A DNA stretch of 64,000 bases from positions 62,995,614-63,059,613 of the forward strand of contig NC_083882.1 in the NCBI RefSeq assembly GCF_032452875.1, given 5' to 3'. Shown one piece after another: positions 31,929 through 42,950 of the stretch (the stretch's first letter is position 1; each line of letters opens with the position of its first letter). Source of the stretch: Bos javanicus. Taxonomy: Eukaryota; Chordata; Mammalia; Artiodactyla; Bovidae. A program made the translations under genes and the position numbers. The notes beneath the pieces are model-generated. The model was not told the DNA's origin. It saw only the letters and a list, made by a program, of their open reading frames with translations, and made no database searches.

Positions 31929-33000
31929 GATGCGAGTGAAGTTCCTGGGGAGCAGTATGTAAGGAGGTGAGGTCCTTAAGAGGGAGGTGGCTGTGAAGTG
32001 GCTCCCCACCTGGTCATGTATGCACAATGGTGGCTGTCTCAGCTTTAGCCCCTGGATATGCCTCGCTTGACTCACCTACATCCAGACCTTCCTTAATCAC
32101 TGGTCTCATTCCAGTGGTGGAGGGTTTTGCCAGGGAAGCACTCAGTTGGGATTTCATGCTAGATACCCCAGTACCCACATGCCTGTTGAGCAAGCCTGAG
32201 GCTTTTCCACAGGCTATATCCTCACTGAGAAGTTGCCTAGAATCTCAATCTCTTCCTGCAGTGAGGAGAGGAGGAGAGAAGCAGAGTGTTGCCCCCAGAT
32301 AGGCCGGGCACCACAACAAACAACAAAAAAGATTCATGTGCTCAACGAAGCTGAATTTTAATTGATACTTTTTCTAACAGTGGTTCTGAACCAACATCCC
32401 TCAGCCCCCAAAGATGATGAAGGGGGTGCGGCTTAACGCCACAATTAGCAGACAACCCCACAACAAATACAGTAAACATTAATCATATTAAATGTTGAAT
32501 GCAGACTCTGGTACGCTTGAAAAGCAATGGGTTTTTACAGTTTTATTTTTATAGAAGACAAAGCAATGATTGTGGAGGAATTATTCTGATGTCAGTGCTG
32601 AAGGGAAATAATGTAACATTCTGGAATTTATATAAAAATTACAGCTTTGTTGTGTTTCACACTATATATAGTAATTTAATCATTTGCAGCTGATTAATTT
32701 CAGTGAAGGAAAATGTAGCATTATGCATCCCTAATGGAGTTCCAAGGTTTGAATTCTAATCGTGAGTTGGGCACAATTTAAGTCTAAATTAGCAATTAGC
32801 TTGGGCAAAGGACACTTAGGTTAAAATGGAGTCATCTGTTGATGAGTACTGAGTCAACAAGAGAGCAGAAAGGAAGATCACCAGAAAAGTGTTTGCCACA
32901 GAACACTCTTTGCTGGGTTCATCATTATACTTCCTTACATTAGCAGAATGCGGCTGTGCATTAGAAAACAATTTCTTGTACGTTTATCTCATATGCATTG
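31929..33000. other. unique block, AT-rich part possibly conserved
   Basis: From about 32340 to 32960 the sequence is AT-rich, free of recognised repeats, and dense in ATTA/TAAT words (for example 'tttaatcatttgcagctgat' and 'taaattagcaattagcttgg'), with an E-box CAGCTG at about 32687. This is how developmental enhancers often look, but constraint cannot be judged from one sequence. Confidence 0.4.
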
Positions 33001-33004
33001 GTCT

Positions 33005-33160
33005 TCATCTAAGTCTATAAGTGGGTATTTGCGCTCCATCGTATAGTGAAGAAACTGATACTCAGAAGAAGTAAGGTCGCGGAAAAGAAGAGCATTTATG
33101 GTGGAGGATTTGAACCCAGTGTTCCAGTTAAAAAGCCAGTATTCTTTCAACCTCAAGATA
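33005..33160 (-). repeat. MIR SINE fragment
   Basis: Reversed MIR: 'gtgaagaaactgatactcag', 'ggaggatttgaacccagtgt', 'aaagccagtattctttcaac'. Confidence 0.7.
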
Positions 33161-33250
33161 TTTTTTGGGGAAATTTGCTCCAGTGGCAGGAAATTGGAGG
33201 GAGAGAGGCACGTGGGGCTGGAGTGGTTATTCTTCTAGTTTCCTCACTTT

Positions 33251-33445
33251 GGGCTTCCCTGATAGCTCAGTTGGTAAAGAATCTGCCTGCAGTGCAGGAG
33301 ACCCTGGTTTACTTCCTGGGTTGGGAAGATCCCCTGAAGAAGGGAAAGGCTACCCACTTCAGTATGCTGGCCTGGAGAATTCCATGGGCTGGATAATCCA
33401 TGGGGTTGCAAAGAGTCGGACACGACTGAGCAACTTTCATTTCAC
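33251..33445 (+). mobile_element. Bov-tA SINE
   Basis: Head 'gggcttccctgatagctcag', body to 'gagcaactttcatttcac'. TTTCCTCACTTT (33239-33250) and TTTCCTCGCTTC (33446-33457) are the probable target-site duplication. Confidence 0.94.
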
Positions 33446-33649
33446 TTTCCTCGCTTCAGAGCTGTCAGGAGCTGGCTGTGCCCTTCACCTGGAGCTCACA
33501 GCTCCTGTCAAGTGGCTACACTGCCCTCTCTGTGTCCAGGCTTTACTAATGCCCCTCTCCTTGCCCCTTCAGGCTCAGGGTGGTCATGGTGCCCACTGTT
33601 ACCAGCCCTGGGGCACTGCCTGTCCTTTCTGGCAGTTTCCCTGCAGCCC

Positions 33650-33940
33650 GTCCTCCCTGTGAGCAATGAACAATGCAGAAAAGACCTGCCCCAGTTCAAC
33701 CAGGCAAAGGTTGCTTTCAAGGAAATGGACACAAGAAAGATGGAAGATAGGAAGTCATTTAAAATTTTATTTAAGCACCTAGAGGCAATCAAGACAGGAG
33801 TAAAGAGCTATAGTGTTACACTCTTCAAACAAATAGAAGAGAACGTGCCATGTTTCTAGAACCTCCCATCTCTGCTCCTGCAAACTGCTGACTCCTTGTG
33901 CTGTCCCCAAATATCAGGGCTCTTGGGATGCAATGACACA
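33650..33940 (-). repeat. putative solo LTR, family A copy 2
   Basis: Reverse relative of 11783-12098. Read on the minus strand it has 'tgcatcccaagagccctgat', 'ggagtcagcagtttgcagg', 'actatagctctttactcctg', then AATAAAATTTT. I estimate roughly three quarters identity by eye over about 280 bases. The partial plus frame at 33512-33859 runs across it and is not conserved in copy 1. Confidence 0.5.
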
Positions 33941-34190
33941 AACTCAATTTAAATGGACATAAATTAAAAAAGTGAACTTATTGGTTCATGGACTCCAACT
34001 TCGGGGAAAAAATGCATGGATCCAAGCTCAGGAAAGTCAGGATCCAAGATCTCCCCTGCTGGAACTGTCGGCTCTTCCTTTTTTTCTTTGTTTCTCCCTG
34101 AAGTTTGTCTTTACTCCTCTGACAGTTGCAGCCTTGTCAAGTGATGCCAATTGACAGAAACAAAATTAAAACTCTATCATTCAGATCAGA
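33941..34190. repeat. old dispersed repeat, family not assigned
   Basis: 'aaaaagtgaacttattggtt' and 'catggactccaacttcgggg' match the start pattern of the repeat at 22104-22590. Confidence 0.4.
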
Positions 34191-34794
34191 ACTGGGGATC
34201 TGAAGTGAAATTCACTGAATCAGAGTCTTGGCAGGAAGCAGGATTTCTCAGATGGTTTAATTAAGGAGATTTTTAACTAAAGGACTCATGGACAGTGTTC
34301 ACTGTATACAAACAAGAAATATTGAAGCACCCAGACCTGAAGAGGAGGAAGCTAGCTGCACTGTGGAGAGCGCGGGGTGGGGCCTCCAGTGATCAGGGAC
34401 ACAGCTACTGCCAGAAGCAGGGGAGTTGGGGCACCCTGACCTCTCTTCCCCTGCCCTTGGATGACTTGCCAGTAACATGCTCCCATGGGCACACCCAACC
34501 AGAAACCCAGTTGCAAGGGAATTGAGGTGGTGCAGGGTTCAGGGTCAGCCTCCCAGGGTGACAAAATAGGACAGTTACGGCAGAAAGTGAAACTCAGAGG
34601 AGAAAGAGAATAACCTGCATGTTCATCTTGTATCTCTGCAAGAGTTGGGGGATTGGAAGAGTAAACATACTTGAGTGTTTTAATTTTATAAGAGAATTTC
34701 CTTATAAATATAAGAGAATTTCAACTTCAATGAAATAATTGACTCAAGCAGGGATCATCCACAAATGCTAAAACCATTAAATAAATTACTGATT
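34191..34794. other. unique stretch
   Basis: No family recognised. Slightly GC-richer at 34360-34560, not a CpG island. Confidence 0.45.
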
Positions 34795-35014
34795 GGGCTT
34801 CCCTGGTAGTTCAATGGTAGAGAATCCCCCTGCCAATGCAGGAGATGCACTGTTCAATTCCTGGATCGGGAAGATCCCGTGGAGAAGAAATGGCAACCCA
34901 CTCCAATATTCTTGTCTGGAGAGTCCCATGGACAGAGAAGCCTGGCGGGCCATAGTCCACGGGGTTGCAAAAGAGTCGGACAGGACTTAGTGACTAAACA
35001 ACAACAACAACAAA
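34795..35014 (+). mobile_element. Bov-tA SINE
   Basis: Head 'gggcttccctggtagttcaa', body to 'gtgactaaacaacaacaac'. The (CAA)n tail is intact. An opposite-strand Bov-tA follows 240 bases on. Confidence 0.94.
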
Positions 35015-35254
35015 ATGTTGGTTGGTCATCAGGACGTTTACATGATCTCAGGGTATCTTCCCAAAGACTTCTCGTTAATTACCAAAGGGAAGGTATCTTC
35101 ACAGTGGAGAGACCTGCCAGAGAGCTGCTTAACGAAGCCATCAAGCTTAGCATCACTCAGCGATCAAGGGACACAATGACACTACATGCCTTCTTGTGAG
35201 ATGCGATGGGAAGCACACAACCTCCCCTTTGTTGTGTGCTCCAACATGTTTAAG

Positions 35255-35443
35255 AAAGTGAAAGTCGCTCAGTTGTGTCCAACTCTTTGTGACCCCATGG
35301 ACTATACAGTATTCTCCAAGGCAGAATACTGGAGTGGGTAGCCTTTCCCTTCTCCAGGGGATCTTCCCAACCTAGGGATTGAACCCAGGTCTCCCACATT
35401 GCAGGTGGATTCTTTACCAGCTAAGCCACAAGGGAAGCCCGCC
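35255..35443 (-). mobile_element. Bov-tA SINE, 'ggactatacag' subtype
   Basis: Reverse unit with the diagnostic 'catggactatacag' and 'gagtgggtagcctttccctt' words. AACATGTTTAAG (35243-35254) and AAAATGTTTAAG (35444-35455) are its target-site duplication. The copy at 37936-38122 is the same subtype. Confidence 0.95.
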
Positions 35444-35559
35444 AAAATGTTTAAGCTGAGTCTAATTCAGAGAAAAGGACCAAGTAAGTCCAGATCACAG
35501 GGCACTCTTCAAAAAAGTTAGTGCCCTGAACAGCAACAGCCGCAAGGAGGGGCTAAACA

Positions 35560-36002
35560 GAAAAGACTACCGCACACAACTTGGATGAATCTCAGTGTTG
35601 AATAAGAGAAGCTAAGTTCAAGAAGGGTATGTAAAACATGATTCTATTTCCATAAAGTTGGAAGACAAAACCCATTTAAGTATTAGGAGCCAGGACAGTG
35701 ATTTCCCTCATGGAGTGATGTCAAGAAGGGCACCCAAGAAAGAATTCCAGGATGCTGATGTTCAGTTTACCTTAGTGCCTGTTACAAGAGTTTATTCCCT
35801 CTATGAAAGCCTATTGTAGTGAGTCCACTGTGTGTGTGTATGTGTGCATGTGTGTGTATTAGGGAGAGAGATAACATTAATGTGGCAAAATACCACCAAC
35901 TGATGAATCTAGGTGAAGGATCTGTGAGTATGCATTATCATTATATTGCTTTCTAACTGTTCTCTAGGTTTGAAATTTTTGAAAGTAAAAACTTGGGGGT
36001 GG
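35560..36002 (+). mobile_element. L1M 3' UTR fragments
   Basis: 'acttggatgaatctcagtgt', 'aaaacatgattctatttcca', 'taggagccaggacagtgatt', then after a GT-rich patch 'aatgtggcaaaataccacca', 'gaaatttttgaaagtaaaaa'. This is an old L1 3' UTR in sense. Confidence 0.7.
35829..35862. repeat. GT-rich microsatellite
   Basis: Interrupted GT/AT/GC dinucleotides. Confidence 0.85.
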
Positions 36003-36340
36003 GGTGGGAAATAGGAAAGATTTTGAATTATTTTTTAAATGTTACACAACAAAATAACTGACATATTATTCATCAGTAGACATTACAGCGAGTTCACATC
36101 ATTGACACACTTATTTAAATATATGCAAACTGCTCACACTTAGCTAAAATAAAACAAAGAACAAAAAGCAGAGCTACTTTGCATTTATTATGATTCCTAA
36201 ACAGAAGCCGAGTATCTCATCTGGTGCGCAAGTATAGAAATAGCAAACTGTTCCGATGTTCACAGAAAAACTGTTGTGTTGGACATATTAACTTGTAGCT
36301 TGGGATCCACAAAACCATACCTATGGGATTTTGAATTCTC
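36003..36340. other. unique AT-rich stretch
   Basis: No family or exon recognised. Confidence 0.45.
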
Positions 36341-36818
36341 AGCTCAGTTCAGTTCAGTTCAGTCGCTCAGTCGTGTCCAACTCTTTGCAACCCCATGAAT
36401 TGCAGCACGCCAGGCCACCCTGTCCATCACCAACTCCTGGAGTTCACTCAGACTCACATCCATCGAGTTAGTGATGCCATCCAGCCATCTCATCCTCTGT
36501 CATTCCCTTCTCTTCCTGCCCCCAATTCCTCCCAGCATCGGGGTCTTTTCCAATGAGTCAACTCTTCACATGAGGTGGCCAAAGTACTGGAGTTTCAGCT
36601 TTAGCATCATTCCTTCCAAAGAACACCCAGGACCGATCCCCTTTAGAATGGACTGGTTAGATCTCCTTGCAGTCCAAGGGACTCTCAAGAGTCTTCTCCA
36701 ACACCACAGTTCAAAAGCATCAATTCTTTGGCACTCAGCTTTCTTCACAGTCCAACTCTCACATCCATACATGACCACTGGAAAAACCATAGCCTTGACT
36801 AGATGGGCCTTTGTTAGG
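36341..36818 (-). mobile_element. BovB LINE 3' end
   Basis: Reverse copy from the (AGTTC)n terminus to 'gactagatgggcctttgtta'. Its reverse frame (36566-36790) keeps 'VVMYGCESWTVKKAE' and 'RVPWTARRSNQSILKGI', the BovB C-terminal region. 5'-truncated. Confidence 0.95.
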
Positions 36819-37340
36819 GTTAGTTTAATGGCCAGTGATCTTTACTCTGCTCAGTAAATTTAGAACCCAACTAACTTAAGTTGTGCCATCCCTGGCTATG
36901 TTGACCATTACAGGGACCTTGTTTTCCTTTAAAATACATAGTCCTCTTTGGGTAGAAAGAGCTTATCAGCTCCCCATACTCTGGTGTTTTTAGGCTCAGG
37001 CATGGATAGAAAATCTCAGAAGAGGGCAGATAAGAAAAGGGGGAAAAGCTCTATTTGTTTTAATCTATTTCTGTTTCAAAATAACATACTAGCCAGAAGC
37101 CAGCAGAGGATCCAATGAAGATCCAATGGTTCTTACTGTCAAAGATCATCATTGCATAATCCTTATGTGTCCTCCTGCCCTCATCATTTTAGCTGCCAAG
37201 GCTTCAGGAGAGCAAGCACTGTGGCCTCTGGGCACTTGGGTCTGAGGAAGAGGCAGAATCTGCCCAGCTCTCCAGTATCCCAATGCCAACACAATAGGCA
37301 CCTTTGGTTCAGCCCAGCTGCCAACCATCTGTGAGCCACT
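36819..37340. other. unique stretch
   Basis: No family or exon recognised. Confidence 0.45.
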
Positions 37341-37392
37341 GTTCAGCTAGAATATAGTAGATGCTCATTAAATGTTTGTTAAATCAATGAGT
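37341..37392 (+). repeat. L2 3' tip
   Basis: 'gtagatgctcattaaatgtt' and 'tgttaaatcaatgagtg' match the L2 ending. Confidence 0.6.
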
Positions 37393-37857
37393 GGGCTATG
37401 CGGAGAAGGGCTGCAGAAGAAGCTGGAGGAGTCATTTTCATGGAAGATTCTATGTAACTTGAAGGGATCTTTGCTCACTTCTGCTTACAACCCAGCTCTT
37501 GAATCCTTAAGGATGCCATCCTGGGAGCAGTAGAGACATACTCCTGGCATGGATATCAATATCCTTACCTCAAGTGAATGTGCACGTAACTGACATCTGC
37601 AAAGGGCCAGGGTAGGAGAGAATGACCATGGCTGTGCAGCAATTTAAAGATGACAAATTTCTGAGTCTATGTGTGATACCTCCTGGGAGTCCTTGACTCA
37701 ACATCTGTAGGGAACAGAGGCTCTGGCAGCATATAAGAGAGCGTCAATGAAACTGCCAACTGCAGGGCTTCAGACTTCTAGCCTCTGTAATCATGTGAGC
37801 CAATTCCTTATACTAAATCTCTTTGCATGTACAACTTGAACTCAGTATTGTGAAACT

Positions 37858-37900
37858 GTGGACTGTAACCTGCCAGGCTACTCTGTCCATGGGATTCTCC
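37858..37900 (-). mobile_element. Bov-A fragment
   Basis: 'gactgtaacctgccaggcta', 'ctctgtccatgggattctcc': about 43 bases of reversed Bov-A body, 35 bases before a longer Bov-tA. It may be part of a rearranged insertion. Confidence 0.75.
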
Positions 37901-37935
37901 CATGTGTTTACATACACATTTCAAACATATATATG

Positions 37936-38122
37936 TGAAAGTTGCTCACTCGTGTCCAACTCTTTGTGACCCCATGGACTATACAGCCCATAGAATTCTC
38001 CAGGCCAGAATACTGGAGTGGGTAGCCTTTCCCTTCTCCAGGGGATCTTCCCAACCCAGGGATCAAATCCAGGTCTCCCGCATTGTAGGCAGATTCTTTA
38101 CCAGCTGAGTTACAGGGAAGCC
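37936..38122 (-). mobile_element. Bov-tA SINE, 'ggactatacag' subtype
   Basis: Reverse unit from 'gtgaaagttgctcactcgtg' to 'ctgagttacagggaagccc'. Same diagnostic words as 35255-35443. Confidence 0.94.
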
Positions 38123-38125
38123 CAA

Positions 38126-38139
38126 AATGTGTGTGTGTG

Positions 38140-38174
<35 letters not shown>

Positions 38175-38240
38175 GTGTGTGTGTATGTGTAGCTGTGTAT
38201 GTGTGTGTGCCCAGGTATGTGTGTGCCCTTGTGTGTGTAC
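38126..38240. repeat. compound GT/AT/AC/GT microsatellite with 40-bp palindrome
   Basis: (GT)6(AT)8(AC)6 at 38129-38168 is a perfect 40-bp palindrome, followed by more AC and then GT-rich sequence to about 38240. The AC-to-GT switch at 38174/38175 is the centre of a second palindrome of 20 bases. Confidence 0.95.
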
Positions 38241-38285
38241 AGTATCATCATTTTGTTTCTCTGAAGAACCCAGACTAAGAACTTA

Positions 38286-38807
38286 GATCACACAATTGTA
38301 TGATAAACACTCCTGGTTGCCTGTCTACCAAGTTTGCTGAGATCCCTCCCTCCACGTCTCAGCAAAGAGACCCCCCCCTTCATGTTCCCTTGCTAGGAGG
38401 ACCCATCTCTCCCAGTGGAGACTCAAAATGCCAAACCCTCACCTTACCAGCTCCCAGTACATTCAGAGCACAGGTGAACAAGGCAGACCCTGCCTTGTGA
38501 ACCTAAAGGAGAGTTTACCAGGGGCTACAAGGAAACATTTCTTTCCTAGAAAAGGAGCCACCCAAGGGGAAATGTTTTCCTCCAGCTCTGGGTAGAGTTG
38601 CACTTGCCCAGTGCCAGAAACTTTGGTAACGTCTAGCCATCAGGAGTGAGACATGGCCTTTGTGCTAAGCAAAGCAGAGCAGAAAGAAACAAAACACAAG
38701 AATTCAGAATTCATGAGAATACTGTAGAGCTGCTGAATTAACCATCCAGAAATCACCCTGCCTCCAGATTTCTTATGTGACATAACAGACATTCTTATTG
38801 TTTGGGT
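38286..38807. other. unique stretch
   Basis: No family or exon recognised. A C7 run lies at 38371-38377. Confidence 0.45.
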
Positions 38808-39030
38808 AAGCGCTTAGTCGCTCAGTCATGTCTGGCTCTTTGTAACCCTTTGGAATGTAGCCTGCCAGCCTCCTCTGTCCATGGGAGTTTTTAGGCAAGA
38901 ATGCTGAAGTGAGTTGCCACTTACTACTCTGGGGGAATCTTCCCAACCAAGGTACTGAACATGCATCTCCTGTCTTCTGTGTTTCCTGCAATGCCGGGTG
39001 ATTCTTTACCCGCTGAGCCATCGGGGAAGC
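38808..39030 (-). mobile_element. Bov-tA SINE, diverged
   Basis: Reverse unit from 'cttagtcgctcagtcatgtc' to 'gagccatcggggaagc'. It has more substitutions than most copies here, so it is likely an older insertion. Confidence 0.92.
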
Positions 39031-40244
39031 AAAAAACCGATATTAAGTCCTCTTTAAAGAAAAGTCTGTTTCCTGTACTCAAAAGCATCCTAATCGAATT
39101 AGCTGATTTTATTTTCATTGTTAAGAACTCATATCAAAGGAGGTCTCTTTATCCAGTCAAAGGTATACTTACAGGTTCATTTAGTATTCTTCTTTATTTA
39201 CAAATAGCAGTGTGAATGAGAAATATGTTTATATACCTATACCCATATTCATCCCTTCGTCCTTCTATCCTTCCACCCCTCTGTCCATCTCTTAATCTAG
39301 CTGTGAGTTCCACAGTCAGAAAAGTTCAGAAGCCGTAATTACTGCCTACTTTTGGAGAATCACAACCAACATTAATGTATTAGAGCCTTTGAGAAGTTCT
39401 GCAGTAAAGAAACTTCTTTAACTCCATATTTCCTTGATTTTTGCTTGTTTGTTTGTTTTGTTTTTGAACCACAGAACCCTTCTTTGAGCAGACATTTTAA
39501 CAGCAATCCAATTTGGGAACCGTGTGCATGACTGCGTAACTCTCTCTCTCAGATCCCATACACACATTTTAAGAGGACAACTGTTCCCTCTGAAGGCAAC
39601 ACTTGTTATTCTGAAGCACTGAAGCAAAACCTCCAGCACATTCGGAATCTGCTTAGATGTTTACAGATAGCTTCGTGTTAATTTCTGTACAAAAGATATA
39701 TATTTCTGGCCTTGGCGTATTGTTTGTGATTCACCACCACATTCTAGGAACCTCCACTCTCACTCATCACCCTGCTTAACCTAACCATATCTGACACAAA
39801 CAGTTCTCATTCATGGTGGCCCCATCCCATTTATACCATCCATAGCCCAAGAGGCAATCTTGTGCTTGTGTTTTAACATAAACTTCAAATCACATGCATA
39901 CTAACACTACTTCATGAGCAAGAAATTACCACGTCTGGTTCATTGACATTTACTTCTGGGAACCATTTCAATCAGATTAATCCGTTTATCTAAATAATCT
40001 TCCACTCACTTCACAACATCAGAACTCACCAATACATTTTCTACCAATGCTTCCAACCTTCCTTTTTGTAGACTGAGGTGCAGGATTCGTTATCACCTGG
40101 AGATCTGCAAACTGGACATTATCAGAGTGTAAGGGAGGTGAAATAAGAGCTTCTATCCCATCAGAGTTTGAGGAAAGGGAAAAAAAGTGAGGCAGGTGGA
40201 GATGTCCATCCGTCTCTGATATGACTGCTGGAGAGTGTGGCTTA
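39031..40244. other. unique repeat-poor stretch
   Basis: 1.2 kb without a recognised repeat, of even AT-rich composition. Frames are short (up to 84 codons) and unsupported. Possible conserved non-coding sequence around 39300-39400 ('gaagccgtaattactgccta'). Confidence 0.4.
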
Positions 40245-40570
40245 GATGCGCAGTAACAAATATGCCTTGTATTAGGACTGGTAGCTTATGCTGCAGCAAC
40301 AACCCAGGAGTGGCAGATAAAAACAGAGTTATTTCTGATTCACATCACATGTCCACTTTGGGCCAGATGAAGCTCTGCCCCATGTCAGCTTCACTCAGGA
40401 ACACAGCAGTTGGAAAACTGCCAGTCCTGGTGGCAGAGAGGGAAATGCTAGTATGGCAAGCCCCACACCAACTCTCAGAGCTCCACCCAGAGGTGACCAC
40501 ATTACCTCTGCTCATGCTTCACTGGCCTCATGTGAACTCCATTACCACGGGCCCCCAACCCTGAGCCCCA
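40245..40570 (-). repeat. possible ERVL-type LTR remnant
   Basis: 'gtattaggactggtagctta', 'ttatttctgattcacatcac' and 'ccacattacctctgctcatg' have the order of a reversed old LTR. Weak. The 109-codon plus frame here is unsupported. Confidence 0.3.
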
Positions 40571-41350
40571 GAGCTAGAGAGAGGTGTTCTCCTAGAGCAG
40601 GCATCACTGGAGAAGCCATGGGCTTTGTCACATTGCCACGTCTACCCTAAGAGCAAAGCCACAGTATGCTCTCTACAGACAGATGGAGCCCAAAGACAGT
40701 AGAGAATCGGGGATGAACTCCTTAGCTCTCCAGTCAGGTGAGAAGCGACCAGCAAAAACAAACCACAACAGGACTTTTGCAAAATAGGCCTTCCACTTAC
40801 TCATTGTCTTCTGCAGTTTTAAGTTCTTGGTTCACTCTTGAGCTCTCTTCTTCAAGTTCCCACCTTCGTCTCGGTTTGCTTCCCTGTCATTCTAGACTGC
40901 TTCATCCTCCTCCTAAAAGAACTGTGAATCCCACTCTACTGCTGGATGCCTGGCTACCTGAGCCAATAATCCAACCCTTGAGTTACTAACAGGAAAATGC
41001 GATGCTTAGTTCAGTCTGAGAAAAGTCTGTCTGTGACTTGCCACCAGGGGTTTCCAGTGGCAACCGGAAACATTCACTGAGCAAGTGGATGAATGAAGAG
41101 ACACCATCGAATTCCCAGTACGGTAGGCACTTCCATGTGAATTTCAGTGTGAGTTTCCCACCTTCAGCATCTTTGCCGATTCTCCTCCCCTTCCACGGCA
41201 GTATCTTGCATTTGAGCTTTTTCTTTAACCAAATCCCAACAGGTCTTCCCGTGTCAATCAAGCTGAGGCCCTACCTCCTCTAGACGCATTCCCACATTGA
41301 CTACAGTGATGGTGACCTGTAGTGATACTCTGTCTACACAAGGTAACAGA
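40571..41350. other. unique stretch
   Basis: No family recognised. Opposite-strand frames at 40986-41283 overlap each other and have no domain. Confidence 0.4.
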
Positions 41351-41351
41351 A

Positions 41352-41428
41352 CTGGAGGTGGCAGAACCAGGGATGGAACCCCTGTACTCTGTCTCCAGAG
41401 CCCAGGCACCTGACCTCTACACTAAAGA
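41352..41428 (-). repeat. MIR SINE fragment
   Basis: 'gcagaaccagggatggaacc', 'cagagcccaggcacctgacc' are reversed MIR 5' half. Confidence 0.55.
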
Positions 41429-41484
41429 ACAGATGGGACAAGAAGAGGAGACCTAGGGCCTTCTGAAATCAAGCACATAGGGCA

Positions 41485-41618
41485 TGCCTTGAGCCAGACA
41501 GACTTGGGTTCAAGTTCTTGCTTTCCTGCTTACTAGAGGCTGTATTTTAAACAAGTTACTTCACCTTTCTGGGCCTTAGTTCCCTCAGCTGTGAGATGGA
41601 ATAACAAAGATTAATATA
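41485..41618 (+). repeat. MIR SINE fragment
   Basis: 'gacagacttgggttcaagtt', 'acaagttacttcacctttct', 'gggccttagttccctcagct' follow sense MIR. The two MIR pieces here face each other. Confidence 0.75.
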
Positions 41619-42373
41619 TAACATGTCACAACTGTAGACTTGTGATCAATGTTAGGTGTGAATTGTTCTCCTGTTCTCTCTTCCTCTAAAACCAGAATCT
41701 TTATATCAATTAGACTGCACCCCGTCTGTTCACTCTTCACTCTGTTCTCTGGCTTGCAAACACAGAGAAAGGTAAGAAAAGTATCTGACAAAGGAGTTTC
41801 CAGGCTGGCCTAGCAGTGAATAGACCACAGATACCTCTGTGCAGCACAGGTACTCAGGAGCACTAAGGCCCCCATGAGACCAGAGTCCACTGACCTCAAC
41901 TGAGAGTCAAGATGTGGCTGAGAAGAAAATGCAGTTCCCTGGGTATTTATTGTTACTTCTCCTTAACAGCCTTCCTTTCCTTCCCCTCTTTAGCCCTTCA
42001 TCAGATATTTCAAATTTATTAATAGGTCCCAAGTCCAACGATGAGCTACACATGGTAAAGCAAACCAATATTTCCTCTACATAAGGACATTCTATAAAAA
42101 ATGACAGAGATGTAGCATGGCCGCAAAGAGGGCTGAGCTGGTTAAATTCACTTTTACAAAAAGAGGAACTCTCTTCCCTCTGGTGTCACCGCCAAAAATA
42201 CTGCAGGCAATCTAACAGCTTCATGTGAATTGCCGTGTCTGTAAGGCAAGTTCTGGCCTTATTGGATGGAAATACTGGTTTGGGCTTGCTAGTCCTCCAG
42301 CAGGAGAGCTGTGTGGTCAGATGTGGTCTGGAGAGAATCTACCTGGATTTGACTCCCACATTTGCTGCCTAAA
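41619..42373. other. unique stretch
   Basis: No family or exon recognised. Confidence 0.45.
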
Positions 42374-42580
42374 TAGCTTCCCTGATGGCTCACACGGTAA
42401 ATAATCTGCCTTCAATGCAGGAGAGCCGGGTTCAATCCCTGTGTCAGGGAGATCCCCTGGAGGAGGGCATGGCAACCCACTCCAGTATTCTTGCCTGGAG
42501 AATCCCATGGACAGAGGAGCCTTACAAACTATAGTCCACGGGGTCACACAGAGTCGGACATGACTGATGAGACTTAGCAT
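42374..42580 (+). mobile_element. Bov-tA SINE
   Basis: Head 'agcttccctgatggctcaca', body to 'catgactgatgagacttagc'. The 186-codon minus frame (42317-42877) runs through it and is not a gene. Confidence 0.93.
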
Positions 42581-42804
42581 GGTGATCCAGGGTGGATGGG
42601 GGCAGGGAGCTGATATAGAGGAGGAGCGGCAGTGACAGATACACCGAGAAGTGAGATGGGAAGCTGACCGTGAACCCCATGACTGGGCAGTTTCCAAGGA
42701 ACACAGGACAGACTTCCACGTATTCACCGAGCACTTCTTGAGGGCAAAACCCCAGTGTGGAGGGCAAAACTCCACAAATCCTAGCGATACAGATGTTGCA
42801 GTCA

Positions 42805-42950
42805 GAATCTCAGTGGGCCACTGGGTGACCTGGAGCATATTATTTAACCCTTCAAAGGCTCCACACCTGAGCTTCAAAACATGCTGAAGAGGTTAACAGG
42901 ACGAAATCCTACCTGGCACAGAGCAGGCACTTAAACAAGGCTGGTTTCGG
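42805..42950 (+). repeat. MIR SINE fragment
   Basis: 'ccactgggtgacctggagca', 'ttatttaacccttcaaaggc', 'tacctggcacagagcaggca' in MIR order. A CHR SINE is inserted at its end. Confidence 0.7.

Larger units (their letters stand above)
37670..38285 (+). repeat. MLT-type LTR 3' end split by Bov-tA and microsatellite
   Basis: Left part: 'tctgtaatcatgtgagccaa', 'ttccttatactaaatctctt'. Right part from about 38235: 'atcattttgtttctctgaag', 'aacccagactaagaact'. These are the two halves of a common LTR terminus. The SINE and dinucleotide tract between them arrived or expanded later. Confidence 0.6.

Noticed and set aside
42317..42877. 186-codon open frame, minus strand
   Set aside because: It crosses a Bov-tA and a MIR; the middle is the reverse of a SINE present more than twenty times here.
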